NCBI RefSeq assembly: GCF_022768985.1 | Contig: NZ_JALEKL010000004.1 | Location: 177,277-241,276 of the forward strand | Direction of reading: 5' to 3' | DNA length: 64,000 nt | From: Methanosphaera sp. | GTDB taxonomy: Archaea > Methanobacteriota > Methanobacteria > Methanobacteriales > Methanobacteriaceae | Shown: piece after piece, positions 31,216-41,140 of the stretch | Numbering within the stretch: position 1 is the first letter of the stretch | How the letters are laid out: every line of letters begins with the position of its first letter | Position numbers and translations under genes: made by a program | Notes under the pieces: generated by a model | Seen by the model: only the letters and a program-made list of their open reading frames with translations | Told to the model about the DNA's origin: nothing | The model's database searches: none

Positions 31216-32115
31216 ATGATATGTGTTTTATCTGGAGGAACAGGAACACCAAAGCTTCTTCAGGGAATAAAAGATGTAATAGCACAAGATGAACTAACAG
31301 TTGTTGTAAATACACTTGAAAATAATTATTTCTCAGGTGTGTATGTTTCAGCTGATATTGACACTGTATTATATACAATGTGTGATCTTATAAATGATGA
31401 ATTCTGGTATGGAAGATGTGATGATACATTCAATACACATGAGATGCTAGAAAAGTTAGGTTATCATGAAACACTACGCATAGGTGATAAAGATCGTGCA
31501 TTAAAGATACAAAAGACAGAACTTCTTAAATCTATGACACTCCAGGATGCAGTAAAAATACAAAAAGATGCACTGGGTATAAAAGCAAATATTCTTCCTA
31601 TGTCAAATGAACAACCAGATGTAAAAATTAAAACAGACATGGGAATGCTTGATTTTCATGATTTTCTAATAAAACAACAATCAAAACCTGAAGTACTTGA
31701 TGTAATATATAAGGAAGTAACACCAGCAGATGGTGTAATTGAAGCAATAGAAGAAGCAGATGAAGTAATTATAGGACCATCAAATCCAATAACATCAATA
31801 AATCCAATACTAATAATGCCAAAAGTAAAAGATGCACTAAAAAAAGTACATACAACAGCAATATCACCATTTATAGGTCAGCAAGCTGTAAGTGGACCTG
31901 CAGAAAAGTTTATGAAGGCTAAAGGATATGATGCAAACTGTTGTGGTGTTGCAAAGATATATGAGGATTTCCTTGATCATTTCATAATACATACAACAGA
32001 TGCACAATATAAAGATGAAATAAATAAAACAATTAATGAAGTATCAGTTGAAAACATAATTTTCAGTTCACATGATATAAAAGTTGATCTTGTATCTAAA
32101 ATTCTAAATAAATAG
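31216..32115 (+). CDS. cofD: 2-phospho-L-lactate transferase
   Basis: Transfers the phospholactyl moiety to Fo, giving F420-0. 299 residues; the N-terminal LSGGTGTPKLLQG loop and ADIDTVLYTMC are characteristic, with GPSNPITSINPIL in the second half. It is downstream of cofE in the same operon. No C-rich transcript-end element is seen in the 170 nt before gch3. Confidence 0.95.
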   Translation: MICVLSGGTGTPKLLQGIKDVIAQDELTVVVNTLENNYFSGVYVSADIDTVLYTMCDLINDEFWYGRCDDTFNTHEMLEKLGYHETLRIGDKDRALKIQKTELLKSMTLQDAVKIQKDALGIKANILPMSNEQPDVKIKTDMGMLDFHDFLIKQQSKPEVLDVIYKEVTPADGVIEAIEEADEVIIGPSNPITSINPILIMPKVKDALKKVHTTAISPFIGQQAVSGPAEKFMKAKGYDANCCGVAKIYEDFLDHFIIHTTDAQYKDEINKTINEVSVENIIFSSHDIKVDLVSKILNK

Positions 32116-32291
32116 TATTAATTCATATAAACAATATATAAAAATTAATCTAAAAAATAAATATTAAGATTAAAATATTATAATATAAGATATAATTAAG
32201 ATATAAATTAAACAATGAAAATAAAAATTTGGAATATAATATAAGAAATTATTTTTTTATTTTTTTTTATAATAACTAATAAAGTGATTGA

Positions 32292-33056
32292 ATGATACAA
32301 ATTACATTGATTCAAATAGATAATTATGGACCTTGGACTGTAACACCAACACCAAGAACAGAACCAGATTTACAAGCATTACAATCAAGATTATATGGAG
32401 ATTTAGAACGTGAGTTTGGAGCTCATGGAGGTATTGTTTTTTTCAATAGATTTGATAACTTGATTGCTGTAAGTAATGGTATGGATTATGATGATCATAA
32501 ACTAATTCAGGATTCAATAAGAAATCGTTATCCAATAACAATAAGTATGGGTGTAGGTTCAGCTGAAACTGCAGCAGAAGCACAGAAAATTGCAACTGAA
32601 ATGATTCAAAATGGTGGAGGAGCACAGAGCTCTGAACGTTGTGAAGTATTAAATATTGATTCATTAGTTGAAGATGATGATTCAACAGTACAAATTGCAC
32701 ATATTGATATTGATGATATTACAGGATCTCTTACTGATATAGAAACAGCATTTGACACATCAATTAAGGTATATGAAGTATTATATGAACTTATGGTTGA
32801 GTTAAATAAGGCTGGTGGATTATGTTTCTTCATAGGTGGAGATAATTATATGGCACCATCAAATGGTATAAGTGAAGATGAACTTCGTGATCTTCTAAAA
32901 CGTGTAGATGAAAAGACAAATGTATCTCTAAAGGCTGGTATTGGACGTGCAACAAAGGCAGCAAAAGCAGCAGATTTAGCAGATATTGGTCTTGAAGATA
33001 TTCGTGCAAAAACAGTGGATGATTCAGTAGAAGTATTATATGAAAAAGATCTCTGA
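32292..33056 (+). CDS. gch3: GTP cyclohydrolase III (archaeal, IIa type)
   Basis: Converts GTP to a formamidopyrimidine product at the start of the archaeal flavin/F420 chromophore route. 254 residues in two related halves, each with a GGDEF/cyclase-like core. GIVFFNRFDN in the first half and GLCFFIGGDNYMAPSNG in the second carry the metal Asp residues. GTGAT lies just before the start. It stands near cofED and ribH, consistent with shared use for F420 and flavins. Confidence 0.93.
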   Translation: MIQITLIQIDNYGPWTVTPTPRTEPDLQALQSRLYGDLEREFGAHGGIVFFNRFDNLIAVSNGMDYDDHKLIQDSIRNRYPITISMGVGSAETAAEAQKIATEMIQNGGGAQSSERCEVLNIDSLVEDDDSTVQIAHIDIDDITGSLTDIETAFDTSIKVYEVLYELMVELNKAGGLCFFIGGDNYMAPSNGISEDELRDLLKRVDEKTNVSLKAGIGRATKAAKAADLADIGLEDIRAKTVDDSVEVLYEKDL

Positions 33057-33075
33057 ATGTATCATCAAAATATAA

Positions 33076-33091
33076 CCACCATCTTTTTTTT
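33076..33091 (+). terminator. 3'-end signature after gch3
   Basis: CCACC (33076-33080) is followed 3 nt later by an eight-base T run. It faces the opposite-strand copy belonging to hemA. Confidence 0.6.
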
Positions 33092-33139
33092 ACTATTTTC
33101 TTTTTTAATATAACTGAAAATTTAATAATAATTCTTTAT

Positions 33140-33169
33140 AAAAAAAGGGTATTTTATAGGGAGGGGAAG
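33140..33169 (-). terminator. 3'-end signature after hemA
   Basis: On the minus strand CTTCCCCTCCC (33159-33169) precedes a seven-base T run (33140-33146), with an extra CCC directly before the T run. Confidence 0.6.
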
Positions 33170-33193
33170 TTTTATTATCTAAAACTTTATTTT

Positions 33194-34381
33194 TTAGTTG
33201 TCATTTATTAGTAATTTCTTTGCAACATCAATTGTTGTTTGATCCTCATTTTTTGCTGCAATTTTAAGATTTTGTATAACATCAAAGAGAAGTTTATCTG
33301 TTATACTTTGTGTTAGTTTTTCAACTTTTTTAGCATCTGACTTATCTAGATCTAGCATATGCATTGTTTTTTCAAGTTCTTGTTTTCTAATTTTAGCAGC
33401 CTGGATATTTAATGATGAAAGAATTGGTGTAATTTCCATTTCCTTAAGGCTATCTTTAAGAAGAACAGTTTCCTCTTCAATGATTTTCTCTGCTTTTATT
33501 GCTTCTTGAACTCTTTTTTCCTTATTTTTATCTGTAATGTATCTGAGATCATCAATGTTGTATAGTTTCACATTAAGATCACGAACTTCCTCTGAAATAT
33601 CACGAGGATTTGCAAGGTCAATCATAATCATATTAGAGAGATGTTCAGCTTCAAGATTTTCAATTCTTTCTTTTGTAATGATAGGATGAGGTGCTCCTGT
33701 TGCACTTATTACAATATCAATTTGAGAAAATGCCTCATCTAGTTGATCAAATCTTATAGCTTTTCCTTCAAGTTCCTCTGCAAGTGTCTGTGCTTTATCA
33801 TATGTTCTATTTGCAACTACAATTGCATTTGTACCTTTTTCAAGTAATGCTTTTGATACAACTGTACCCATTTCACCTGCACCAATAATTAGAACATTTT
33901 TACCTTCAAGTGATCCATACTTTTCTTCAATAAGCTCTACAGCACCACTACCTATTGATACTCCACCTTCATTAATATGTGTATTTTTACGTATAGATTG
34001 TCCTACATGTATTGCTTTTGTAAATAACTTTTCAAGTTTAGGTCCTATTGTATTGTTTTTTATAGCATTTTTACGTGCTGTTTTGATCTGTCCAAGAATT
34101 TGATCTTCACCCATGATCATTGATTCAAGACCAGATGCAAGTCTGAGTATGTGATTTATTGCAATGTCATCTTTTTCTACAATAAATGTTGTTGTTGGAA
34201 TGTTAACTTGTTTATCTACAATTAAGTAAATTTCATACCTATTACATGTTTTAAGTGTAACTTCTTCTAGTATATTTAATTTTTCATGCAACTCTTCATT
34301 TATCATGTCAAGTTTAGCATATGATGCTTCCATTGTTTCAATATCAGCAATTTTAAAATCTATGCGTATATTTACTAACAT
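33194..34381 (-). CDS. hemA: Glutamyl-tRNA reductase
   Basis: First step of C5 tetrapyrrole synthesis: reduces Glu-tRNA(Glu) to glutamate semialdehyde. 395 residues. The catalytic cysteine is in TCNRYEIY (C46), the GLESMIMGEDQILGQIK segment follows near residue 90, and the NADPH site GAGEMG lies near 165-170. A C-terminal helical dimerisation domain is present. It is downstream of precorrin-2 dehydrogenase (92 nt gap), so uroporphyrinogen supply and sirohydrochlorin formation are probably co-expressed. Confidence 0.95.
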   Translation of the reverse strand: MLVNIRIDFKIADIETMEASYAKLDMINEELHEKLNILEEVTLKTCNRYEIYLIVDKQVNIPTTTFIVEKDDIAINHILRLASGLESMIMGEDQILGQIKTARKNAIKNNTIGPKLEKLFTKAIHVGQSIRKNTHINEGGVSIGSGAVELIEEKYGSLEGKNVLIIGAGEMGTVVSKALLEKGTNAIVVANRTYDKAQTLAEELEGKAIRFDQLDEAFSQIDIVISATGAPHPIITKERIENLEAEHLSNMIMIDLANPRDISEEVRDLNVKLYNIDDLRYITDKNKEKRVQEAIKAEKIIEEETVLLKDSLKEMEITPILSSLNIQAAKIRKQELEKTMHMLDLDKSDAKKVEKLTQSITDKLLFDVIQNLKIAAKNEDQTTIDVAKKLLINDN

Positions 34382-34473
34382 TTTAGTTTAATCCCCATTC
34401 ATATAATTTTAATTTAAAAAAATAATCCATATTATATAATATATATTGTTTTTTTAGTATTTTTTATTTTCTA

Positions 34474-35121
34474 TTACTTACGAACTTCTATTATGTATTT
34501 GCTTAGAAGTTCATCTGCAAGATTAATAGCCTCATCAAGTTTATCTGCATCCAGGAGGCTTTGAATTTCAGCATTATCTTTTATTATTTCCATAAACTTT
34601 TTACGATCAAGTTGTGATTGTATATTTTCCTTAAGTGGAATTCTAAGATGTTCTTGAAGTTCAATATTAAGAATATCAGCTGGTGTAATAGTTTCTTGAA
34701 TCTTTTTACGTAATGCCTTTGCCATGAGAGGACTTTTAGAATTTGTATATAGTGATACAATTACAGAGCCTATCTCAAATGTTGATGGTACAATAACATT
34801 ACTTACTGATGTGTCACTTGCACAGTTAATAAGTTTATCTTTTGCTTTATATGCAACTTCATTGTTAAGTTCATGATCACTTGTTGCAACAACAACAAGA
34901 TCACACATCTCAATGAGTTCATCAAGATGATCATTACTATAAAACTTAGCACCTTTTGATATAAGTTCATCTTTAATGTCATTATCGACATCTTTTGTTA
35001 CGATGTAAACATTTGCTTCAGCTTCAATAAATCGTCTTGAACGTCTAATACCTACTGATCCCATACCTACAATGAGAACATTTTTATCTTTCATATCTAG
35101 AAATAATGATGTTAATGCCAT
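34474..35121 (-). CDS. Precorrin-2 dehydrogenase (siroheme/corrinoid branch)
   Basis: NAD-dependent dehydrogenase forming sirohydrochlorin from precorrin-2, used for siroheme, F430 and cobamide synthesis. 215 residues, matching the CysG N-terminal/Met8 fold. The dinucleotide-binding GMGSVGIRRSRRF is at about residues 19-31, and the central SVSNVIVPSTFEIGSV and NSKSPLMAKALRK are typical. Ferrochelatase activity is possible but not shown. It is transcribed ahead of hemA. Confidence 0.88.
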   Translation of the reverse strand: MALTSLFLDMKDKNVLIVGMGSVGIRRSRRFIEAEANVYIVTKDVDNDIKDELISKGAKFYSNDHLDELIEMCDLVVVATSDHELNNEVAYKAKDKLINCASDTSVSNVIVPSTFEIGSVIVSLYTNSKSPLMAKALRKKIQETITPADILNIELQEHLRIPLKENIQSQLDRKKFMEIIKDNAEIQSLLDADKLDEAINLADELLSKYIIEVRK

Positions 35122-35185
35122 AATTAATCATTTTTTTAGTTTTAATTTTTAATATAGTTTGTTTTATAAATTATTGTTTTTTTAT

Positions 35186-35218
35186 AAAAAAAGGTTGAAA
35201 AAAAGAAAATTGGTGGTT
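35186..35218 (-). terminator. 3'-end signature after marker 9
   Basis: On the minus strand CCACC (35212-35216) is followed by two seven-base T runs (35198-35204 and 35186-35192). Confidence 0.6.
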
Positions 35219-35240
35219 AAATTTTATTTTAATATTCAGT

Positions 35241-35726
35241 TTATAAATTTTTTAATCTTAATTTTTTAATTGCAGTTTTAAGATCATTACCTGCATCTTC
35301 AAGTGCTGCTTTTGCTTCATCAATTGTTATATTAAATGTTTCAGCAAGTGATTTTAGGTCATCATCTGAATATTCAACTTTTTGTTCTATGTTAGCTTTT
35401 TTTAGTATTTCATCTGCTAATTGTTTTTTAAGTTCCATGTATTTATCATGTGATATTCCAAGAGATGCAAGTTGTGAATCTCTTAGTGGACATGGTTTTG
35501 AAGCTTTACAACACCATACTAGTGATCCGAAACATGTTGCAGCTCCCTGTCCTAGTTCTGTTTTTTTAGCAAAGTCTTCTTTTATTTGTATAAATTCTTG
35601 TGGACTTAGTCCTATTTCTGCAAGTTTGTTATGTATTGGACATGGTTTTACTGGTGGACAGCAAAATGCTAGTCCTCTTGCATCTCCTCCTTTACATACA
35701 TGTGCTGGTGCATCATCCCATCCCAT
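35241..35726 (-). CDS. Methanogenesis marker protein 9 with UBA-like C-terminal tail
   Basis: Cysteine-rich protein specific to methanogens, role unknown. The ATG at 35726 is preferred because GGAG lies 8 nt upstream; a GTG nine bases earlier overlaps that site. The conserved N-terminal part holds GWDDAPAHVCKGG, AFCCPPVKPCP and CFGSLVWCCKASKPCP, together about eight cysteines able to bind metal clusters. Residues about 119-161 form a separate helical tail that reads like a UBA domain, as at the end of archaeal NAC. The tail may be an added module. Confidence 0.78.
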   Translation of the reverse strand: MGWDDAPAHVCKGGDARGLAFCCPPVKPCPIHNKLAEIGLSPQEFIQIKEDFAKKTELGQGAATCFGSLVWCCKASKPCPLRDSQLASLGISHDKYMELKKQLADEILKKANIEQKVEYSDDDLKSLAETFNITIDEAKAALEDAGNDLKTAIKKLRLKNL

Positions 35727-35908
35727 TATATTCACTCCATAATAATTTTTTTTTAGTTAAAAACATAGTTTATTTTTTAGTATTATATTTTTTTTATTAA
35801 ATTTCAATTTATTTTCTTCTAATAAGAAATTTCACTTATTATTATATATGTTTTCATATATTATATACAAAATTCTCTATAGTTTTATGTATTTAAATTT
35901 TATAAAAC

Positions 35909-36643
35909 TTAAGAAATCCTAAATATTTCATCAATATCACAATTAACTGCAGCACGTGCAATTGATACTGAGTCTGCTCCACTATTTATCATATTTATGT
36001 AGTCTTTGTGTGTTTTTACTGAATTGTTTCCAATTAAATGTTTTGATGTAATATTACTTATTGTATTTATTATATCTAAGTCTGCCATCATAACACCTGG
36101 TTTCATTGCATCAATATGAATGTATTGGATAGGATATGATTCAAGCATTTCTATAATTTCAATTGTATCTATATTATCTACATTTGCACGCATCTTTAAA
36201 GATAATTCACATTTAAGATTATCACATACATATTCAATTATTGCTTCAAGACGTTTTATGTCACCTAGTAGTGTTTGTCCAGTTTTTGCCTTAATCATTT
36301 CAGGTTGTCTGCAGTGAGCATTAACTTCTATGATGTCAACATTGCAATTATCTAGATTTTTAAATGATTCAGGATTAGTTGCACGAATATTTGCACATAT
36401 TTTACCTTTCCATTTTGGTTTGTAGTTTCGTAGTTTGTTAACTTCACAGTTGATGTGATCTGCAAGATCTTCAGGTTTAACTATGAATTCACAACGTCCA
36501 CGATCTACAATTTTTCTAGCAGCATTATATGTTTCATTATCACAACTATATCCTCCAAGTGTAATAATATCAATGTTATCTTTCATGTATTGTTTTAGAA
36601 AGTTACTATCTGTAATTCCCGCCATTGCTGCAATCATATTCAT
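35909..36643 (-). CDS. Archaeal Dus-related TIM-barrel protein
   Basis: Putative FMN-binding TIM-barrel protein of 244 residues related to dihydrouridine synthases (nifR3-related archaeal group). The ATG at 36643 fits an AAGGAT site 9 nt upstream; the longer frame to 36709 begins with an unlikely segment. The N-terminal AAMAGITD matches the Dus flavin-site pattern. VNAHCRQPEM replaces the usual NxGCP with its catalytic Cys, and GNNSVKTHKD and SGADSVSIARA follow. A true tRNA dihydrouridine synthase role is uncertain. Confidence 0.7.
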   Translation of the reverse strand: MNMIAAMAGITDSNFLKQYMKDNIDIITLGGYSCDNETYNAARKIVDRGRCEFIVKPEDLADHINCEVNKLRNYKPKWKGKICANIRATNPESFKNLDNCNVDIIEVNAHCRQPEMIKAKTGQTLLGDIKRLEAIIEYVCDNLKCELSLKMRANVDNIDTIEIIEMLESYPIQYIHIDAMKPGVMMADLDIINTISNITSKHLIGNNSVKTHKDYINMINSGADSVSIARAAVNCDIDEIFRIS

Positions 36644-36891
36644 AATAAAATAATCCTTATTAGTTTTTAATAAAAAATAGCTTTCTATATATATAAATTT
36701 GTTTTTCATAACATAAATTAATATCTATAAATGGGAAGTAGGAAGTACACCTCCTATATAAATAAGCTTAGATATTTTATAGAATATTGTTAATTTATTG
36801 AAAAAAGTATAAAATTTAATAAAATATTTTTATATAATTAAATATAATAATTAATAGTTAAAATCAAAAAAATATAAAAGAGGTTTTTTAA

Positions 36892-37353
36892 ATGTATGAC
36901 AAAATTTTATTACCAACAGATGGATCAGCAAATTCAGAAAAAGCAATTATACATGCAGTAAACATGGCAAACGATGAAAACTCTGAAATTTTAGTCTTAA
37001 ATGTAGTAGATAGTGTATACTTATCTGGACTTCCTGAAGAAGAATTAATTACAGATACAGAAATAGTTCTTGAACGTGAAAGTAAAAGAGTAACACACAG
37101 AGTAGAAAAAATCATTGAAAAATATGAAGAAGAACTAGACATTGAACCTGGTAAAATTAAAATTGAAACTTTAACAATGGAAGGTAATGCTGCTGATGTT
37201 ATTCTTAAAATATCAGAAGAAAAAGATGTAGACCTTGTAGTAATGGCAAGTAGTGGAAAACACATGATTGACAGATTCTTACTTGGTAGTGTAACAGAAA
37301 AAACAGTAAGACATTCAAAAGTACCAGTACTTGTAATTCCTAATGGATACTAG
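36892..37353 (+). CDS. Universal stress protein (UspA family)
   Basis: Cytosolic UspA-fold protein of 153 residues. N-terminal KILLPTDGS is typical. The ATP-binding motif G-2X-G-9X-G(S/T) is only partly kept: ASSGKHMIDRFLLGS has Met where the second Gly is expected, so nucleotide binding may be altered. GAGGT lies upstream. It is divergent from the Dus-like gene. A seven-C run and a T run follow the stop. Confidence 0.9.
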   Translation: MYDKILLPTDGSANSEKAIIHAVNMANDENSEILVLNVVDSVYLSGLPEEELITDTEIVLERESKRVTHRVEKIIEKYEEELDIEPGKIKIETLTMEGNAADVILKISEEKDVDLVVMASSGKHMIDRFLLGSVTEKTVRHSKVPVLVIPNGY

Positions 37354-37390
37354 AATTTAAGATATAAAAAATTAATTAAACACACAAATT

Positions 37391-37424
37391 CCATCCCCCC
37401 CACTTTTTACCTATATTTTTTTTT
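37391..37424 (+). terminator. 3'-end signature after the Usp gene
   Basis: CC-AT-CCCCCCC (37391-37401) is followed by two T tracts, the second nine bases long (37416-37424). Confidence 0.65.
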
Positions 37425-37651
37425 AATAAAAATTTCTAATAATTATGTTATTTTCTACATCTATTTTAACAAAGAAATAAAAACAATAAAAACTATACAT
37501 ATAACATAATAAATTTAAACTTAATTTAAAAATTTTATTTTAATATGAAAATTTTTCTAAATCTTTTCTAAAATATACCCATTTTTTTGTTTTTAGAAAA
37601 AGATGAAATATTAATTATACAATTGACTTACTTTTTTAGGGAGGAAACAAC

Positions 37652-38965
37652 TTGGTATATGAAGGATATCTAAAAGACTTTCTAGATGCATCAAATATTA
37701 CAGTTGGAGATAGAATTTCTATAATAAAACCAGACATACAATATGAAGGAATGCTACTTGAAAAGCCTGATAATTCAGATGAAAATACTATTATTATAAA
37801 ACTTGATAGTGGATATAACATTGGAACTGATATTAAAGAAGCAAAAGTTGAAAAAATAGCAGATGGTGAAAAACCTAATATTCAACTTGATGCTGTAGAT
37901 AAACAGTTATCTGATGATAAAATGAATGTAACAATACTATCAACTGGTGGTACTGTTGCAAGTGTAATTGATTATAAAACAGGAGCTGTACACCCTGCAT
38001 TTACAGCAGATGATCTACTTCGTGCAACACCAGAACTTGTAGATTATGCAAATATTAATGCTGAGGCAATATTTAATATTCTCAGTGAAAATATGACACC
38101 AGAAATCTGGATGAAAACAGCAGAATCAATCTATGATGAAATAAATAATGGTGCAGACGGTATAATTATAGCACATGGAACAGATACAATGCACTACACA
38201 GCATCAGCTCTTAGTTTTATGATAGATACACCAGTACCAATTATACTTACAGGTGCACAGAGAAGTTCAGATAGACCATCATCTGATGCATTTATGAATC
38301 TTACATCATCACTTGTTGCTGCAAAATCAGACATTGCAGAAGTTGCAATATGTATGCATGCAACAGAAGATGATTCATACTGTAATGTTATTCGTGGAAC
38401 AAATGCTCGTAAAATGCACACATCACGTCGTGACACATTCAGAAGCATAAATATGGATCCACTTGCAAAAGTTCAAAATCAAAAACTAAGAATGTATGAT
38501 GAAGAAGTTGCATATAACAAACGTGGATCAGTAGAACTTGCATTAAATAATAATCTTGCAGATAAAGTTGCACTTGTTAAAATGTATCCAGGAATTGAAA
38601 CAGAAGTACTTGACCTCTACATAGACAATGGATATGATGGTATTGTTATTGAAGGAACAGGTCTTGGACATTGTTCTGATAACTTATATGATAGTATTGC
38701 ACGTGCAAATGATGAAAAAATACCAGTTGTTATAACATCACAGTGTGTCTATGGACATACAAACTTAAATGTATATAGTAGTGGAAGAAGATTATTACAA
38801 AACAATGTAATACCAGTAGGAGATATGATTACAGAAACAGCATATACAAAACTCCTATGGGCAGCAGGACAAACTGATGATATAGCTGAAATACGCTCTA
38901 TTATGCAGACAAATCTTAAAGGAGAAATGAAAGATACATTATCTCAAAACTACTTTAGAAACTAA
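37652..38965 (+). CDS. gatD: Glutamyl-tRNA(Gln) amidotransferase subunit D
   Basis: Asparaginase-like subunit that releases ammonia from glutamine or asparagine for the archaeal GatDE complex. 437 residues: a GatD N-terminal domain (1-85), then asparaginase motifs STGGTVAS (TGGT 98-101) and HGTDT (175-179). The TTG start is supported by GGAGG 7 nt upstream and no suitable ATG. gatE begins 3 nt after the stop, so the two subunits are translationally coupled. Confidence 0.95.
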   Translation: MVYEGYLKDFLDASNITVGDRISIIKPDIQYEGMLLEKPDNSDENTIIIKLDSGYNIGTDIKEAKVEKIADGEKPNIQLDAVDKQLSDDKMNVTILSTGGTVASVIDYKTGAVHPAFTADDLLRATPELVDYANINAEAIFNILSENMTPEIWMKTAESIYDEINNGADGIIIAHGTDTMHYTASALSFMIDTPVPIILTGAQRSSDRPSSDAFMNLTSSLVAAKSDIAEVAICMHATEDDSYCNVIRGTNARKMHTSRRDTFRSINMDPLAKVQNQKLRMYDEEVAYNKRGSVELALNNNLADKVALVKMYPGIETEVLDLYIDNGYDGIVIEGTGLGHCSDNLYDSIARANDEKIPVVITSQCVYGHTNLNVYSSGRRLLQNNVIPVGDMITETAYTKLLWAAGQTDDIAEIRSIMQTNLKGEMKDTLSQNYFRN

Positions 38966-38968
38966 GAT

Positions 38969-40888
38969 ATGGGGGTTGTCTTTAAATTGTCAGAAGATAA
39001 ATTTGATTATAAAAAACTAGGCTTAAAAATGGGACTTGAAGTTCACCAACAACTTGACAGTCAAGAAAAACTCTTCTGTAGATGTCCAAACCATCTAACA
39101 GATAAAGAACCAGAACTAAGACTTTACAGAAGACTTAGACCAACACAGAGTGAACTTGGTGAAATAGATCGAGCAGCATATGAAGAATCACAACGTAACT
39201 TACAATTTGTATATGAAGCATACAATCATCATACCTGTCTTGTAGAAGCTGATGAAGAACCACCAGCACCACTAAATCAGGAAGCTGTAGATATTTCAAT
39301 AGTACTTGCATCACTTATGCATATGCGTGTTGTTGATGAATTCCACACAATGAGAAAACAGGTAATTGATGGAAGTAACACAAGTGGTTTCCAAAGAACT
39401 GGTATTCTTGCAACAGATGGATATGTAGAAACACAGTATGGAAATGTAACAATAGAAACACTTGGTCTTGAAGAGGATGCTGCACGTAGAATTGGTGAAG
39501 AGGATGGAAAAATAGTATTTAGACTTGACAGACTTGGAATTCCACTTGCTGAAATTACAACATCACCTGATATGCATCATCCACTACAAGTTAAAGAGGT
39601 AGCATACCAGATAGGACAAATTCTAAGAAGTACCAAAGTAAAAAGAGGTCTTGGTACAATAAGACAGGATTTAAACATCTCAATTGCAGAAGGTGCAAGA
39701 GTAGAAATTAAAGGTGTACAAGATCTTGACTTAATGCCAACAATGGTAGAAAATGAGGTACAAAGACAACTTAATCTTATTGATATAAGTAAAGAATTAC
39801 AAAAACGTAATGCATCAGTTGATGATGAAATCTATGATGTAACAGAATTCTTCGCAGAAACTGAATCAAAAGTTATTAAGTCAATATTTGAAGGATGTGC
39901 TGATGCAAAAGTTCTTGCAATAAGACTCTTTGGATTTGATTCACTTATTGGACGTGAAATCCAGCCAGGAAAACGTCTTGGAACAGAATTCTCAGAACAT
40001 GGTAAGAAAATGGGAGTTAATGGACTATTCCATACAGATGAACTACCAGCATATGGTGTAACACAAGATGAAGTTGATGCAATACGCAAACACCTAGAAC
40101 TTGGTGATAATGATGCATTCATACTTGTTGGTGCAGAACCACAAAAAGCAGAAAATGCATTAAATGAGGTAATAAAACGTGCAAAAGCATCAATTGAAGG
40201 AGTTCCTGAACAGACAAGAAAAGCATTAGATAATGGAAATACAGAGTATTTAAGACCACTCCCTACTGCAAGTAGAATGTATGTGGAAACTGATATTCCA
40301 ACAGAAATTATTGACCATGAACGTGTTGAGGCAATTGCATCAGATCTACCAGAACTTCCATACATTAAAAAAGAACGTATAGAAAAACAATATGATCTAA
40401 GTGATGATCTTGCATCACAACTTGTATCAAGAAATCGTGCAGATCTATTTGAGGAAATTAAAGAACAACTACCACAAATGGATAGTGTAAAAATAGCATC
40501 AGATATTGTATATACAATAAAAGACTTAAAACGTGACGGTCTTGATATTGAAAAACTTACAGCAGATGTACTTGTTGAAATCTTTAAACTTGTAGATGAT
40601 GATGTAATATCAGCAGCAGAAACAGAGGTAATTCTTAAAGATGCATGTAATGGAGTTTCACCACAACAATCTGTAAAAGATAATAATCTTGAAAAATTAT
40701 CAGATGATGAGGTAAAAGCTGCAATAGTTGAAATTATTGAAGAAAATAAAGATATGATATCTCAAAGAGGAATGGGAGCAATGGGTCCTCTTATGGGTAA
40801 GGCTATGGCTAAATTTAAAGGAAAAGCTGATGGTCAAACTGTAAATAATATTATTAAAGATGAAATTCTTGCAATTGTAAATGGATAA
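38969..40888 (+). CDS. gatE: Glutamyl-tRNA(Gln) amidotransferase subunit E
   Basis: Transamidase subunit that turns Glu-tRNA(Gln) into Gln-tRNA(Gln) with GatD. 639 residues: GatB-like core with [11 protein letters not shown] near the N-terminus, a Cys pair in CRCPNH, an AspRS-like insert and a YqeY-like C-terminal tail (ending around [12 protein letters not shown]). The start is uncertain: the ATG at 38969 has no site upstream, while a TTG six codons on sits 11 nt after a GGGGG stretch. Both keep the conserved domain. Confidence 0.95.
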   Translation: MGVVFKLSEDKFDYKKLGLKMGLEVHQQLDSQEKLFCRCPNHLTDKEPELRLYRRLRPTQSELGEIDRAAYEESQRNLQFVYEAYNHHTCLVEADEEPPAPLNQEAVDISIVLASLMHMRVVDEFHTMRKQVIDGSNTSGFQRTGILATDGYVETQYGNVTIETLGLEEDAARRIGEEDGKIVFRLDRLGIPLAEITTSPDMHHPLQVKEVAYQIGQILRSTKVKRGLGTIRQDLNISIAEGARVEIKGVQDLDLMPTMVENEVQRQLNLIDISKELQKRNASVDDEIYDVTEFFAETESKVIKSIFEGCADAKVLAIRLFGFDSLIGREIQPGKRLGTEFSEHGKKMGVNGLFHTDELPAYGVTQDEVDAIRKHLELGDNDAFILVGAEPQKAENALNEVIKRAKASIEGVPEQTRKALDNGNTEYLRPLPTASRMYVETDIPTEIIDHERVEAIASDLPELPYIKKERIEKQYDLSDDLASQLVSRNRADLFEEIKEQLPQMDSVKIASDIVYTIKDLKRDGLDIEKLTADVLVEIFKLVDDDVISAAETEVILKDACNGVSPQQSVKDNNLEKLSDDEVKAAIVEIIEENKDMISQRGMGAMGPLMGKAMAKFKGKADGQTVNNIIKDEILAIVNG

Positions 40889-40916
40889 TTATATTATTTA
40901 CAAATCCCAGTTTCAT

Positions 40917-40958
40917 CTCCCCCCCCCCATTTTTACATCTTTTTCTTATTTTTCTTTT
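40917..40958 (+). terminator. 3'-end signature after gatE
   Basis: A ten-base C run (40919-40928) is followed directly by several T tracts to about 40958. It is the longest C run in the window. Confidence 0.65.
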
Positions 40959-41140
40959 AATATATTTATAGTTGCATAGCTATCTTTTTTCTAGATTATT
41001 TATATAAGATATAATAAAGTAATTTTATTAAGATAGCAAAAATTAAAGTAGAATTAGATGATAATTTAGTAAATTTAAATTTTTTTAATTATTAATATGG
41101 ATTAAGAAAGAAAATATTTTATTTGGAGGTTTATTTTTTT

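Noticed and set aside
36120..36317. Short ORF opposite the Dus-like gene
   Set aside because: Antisense shadow with no start signal.
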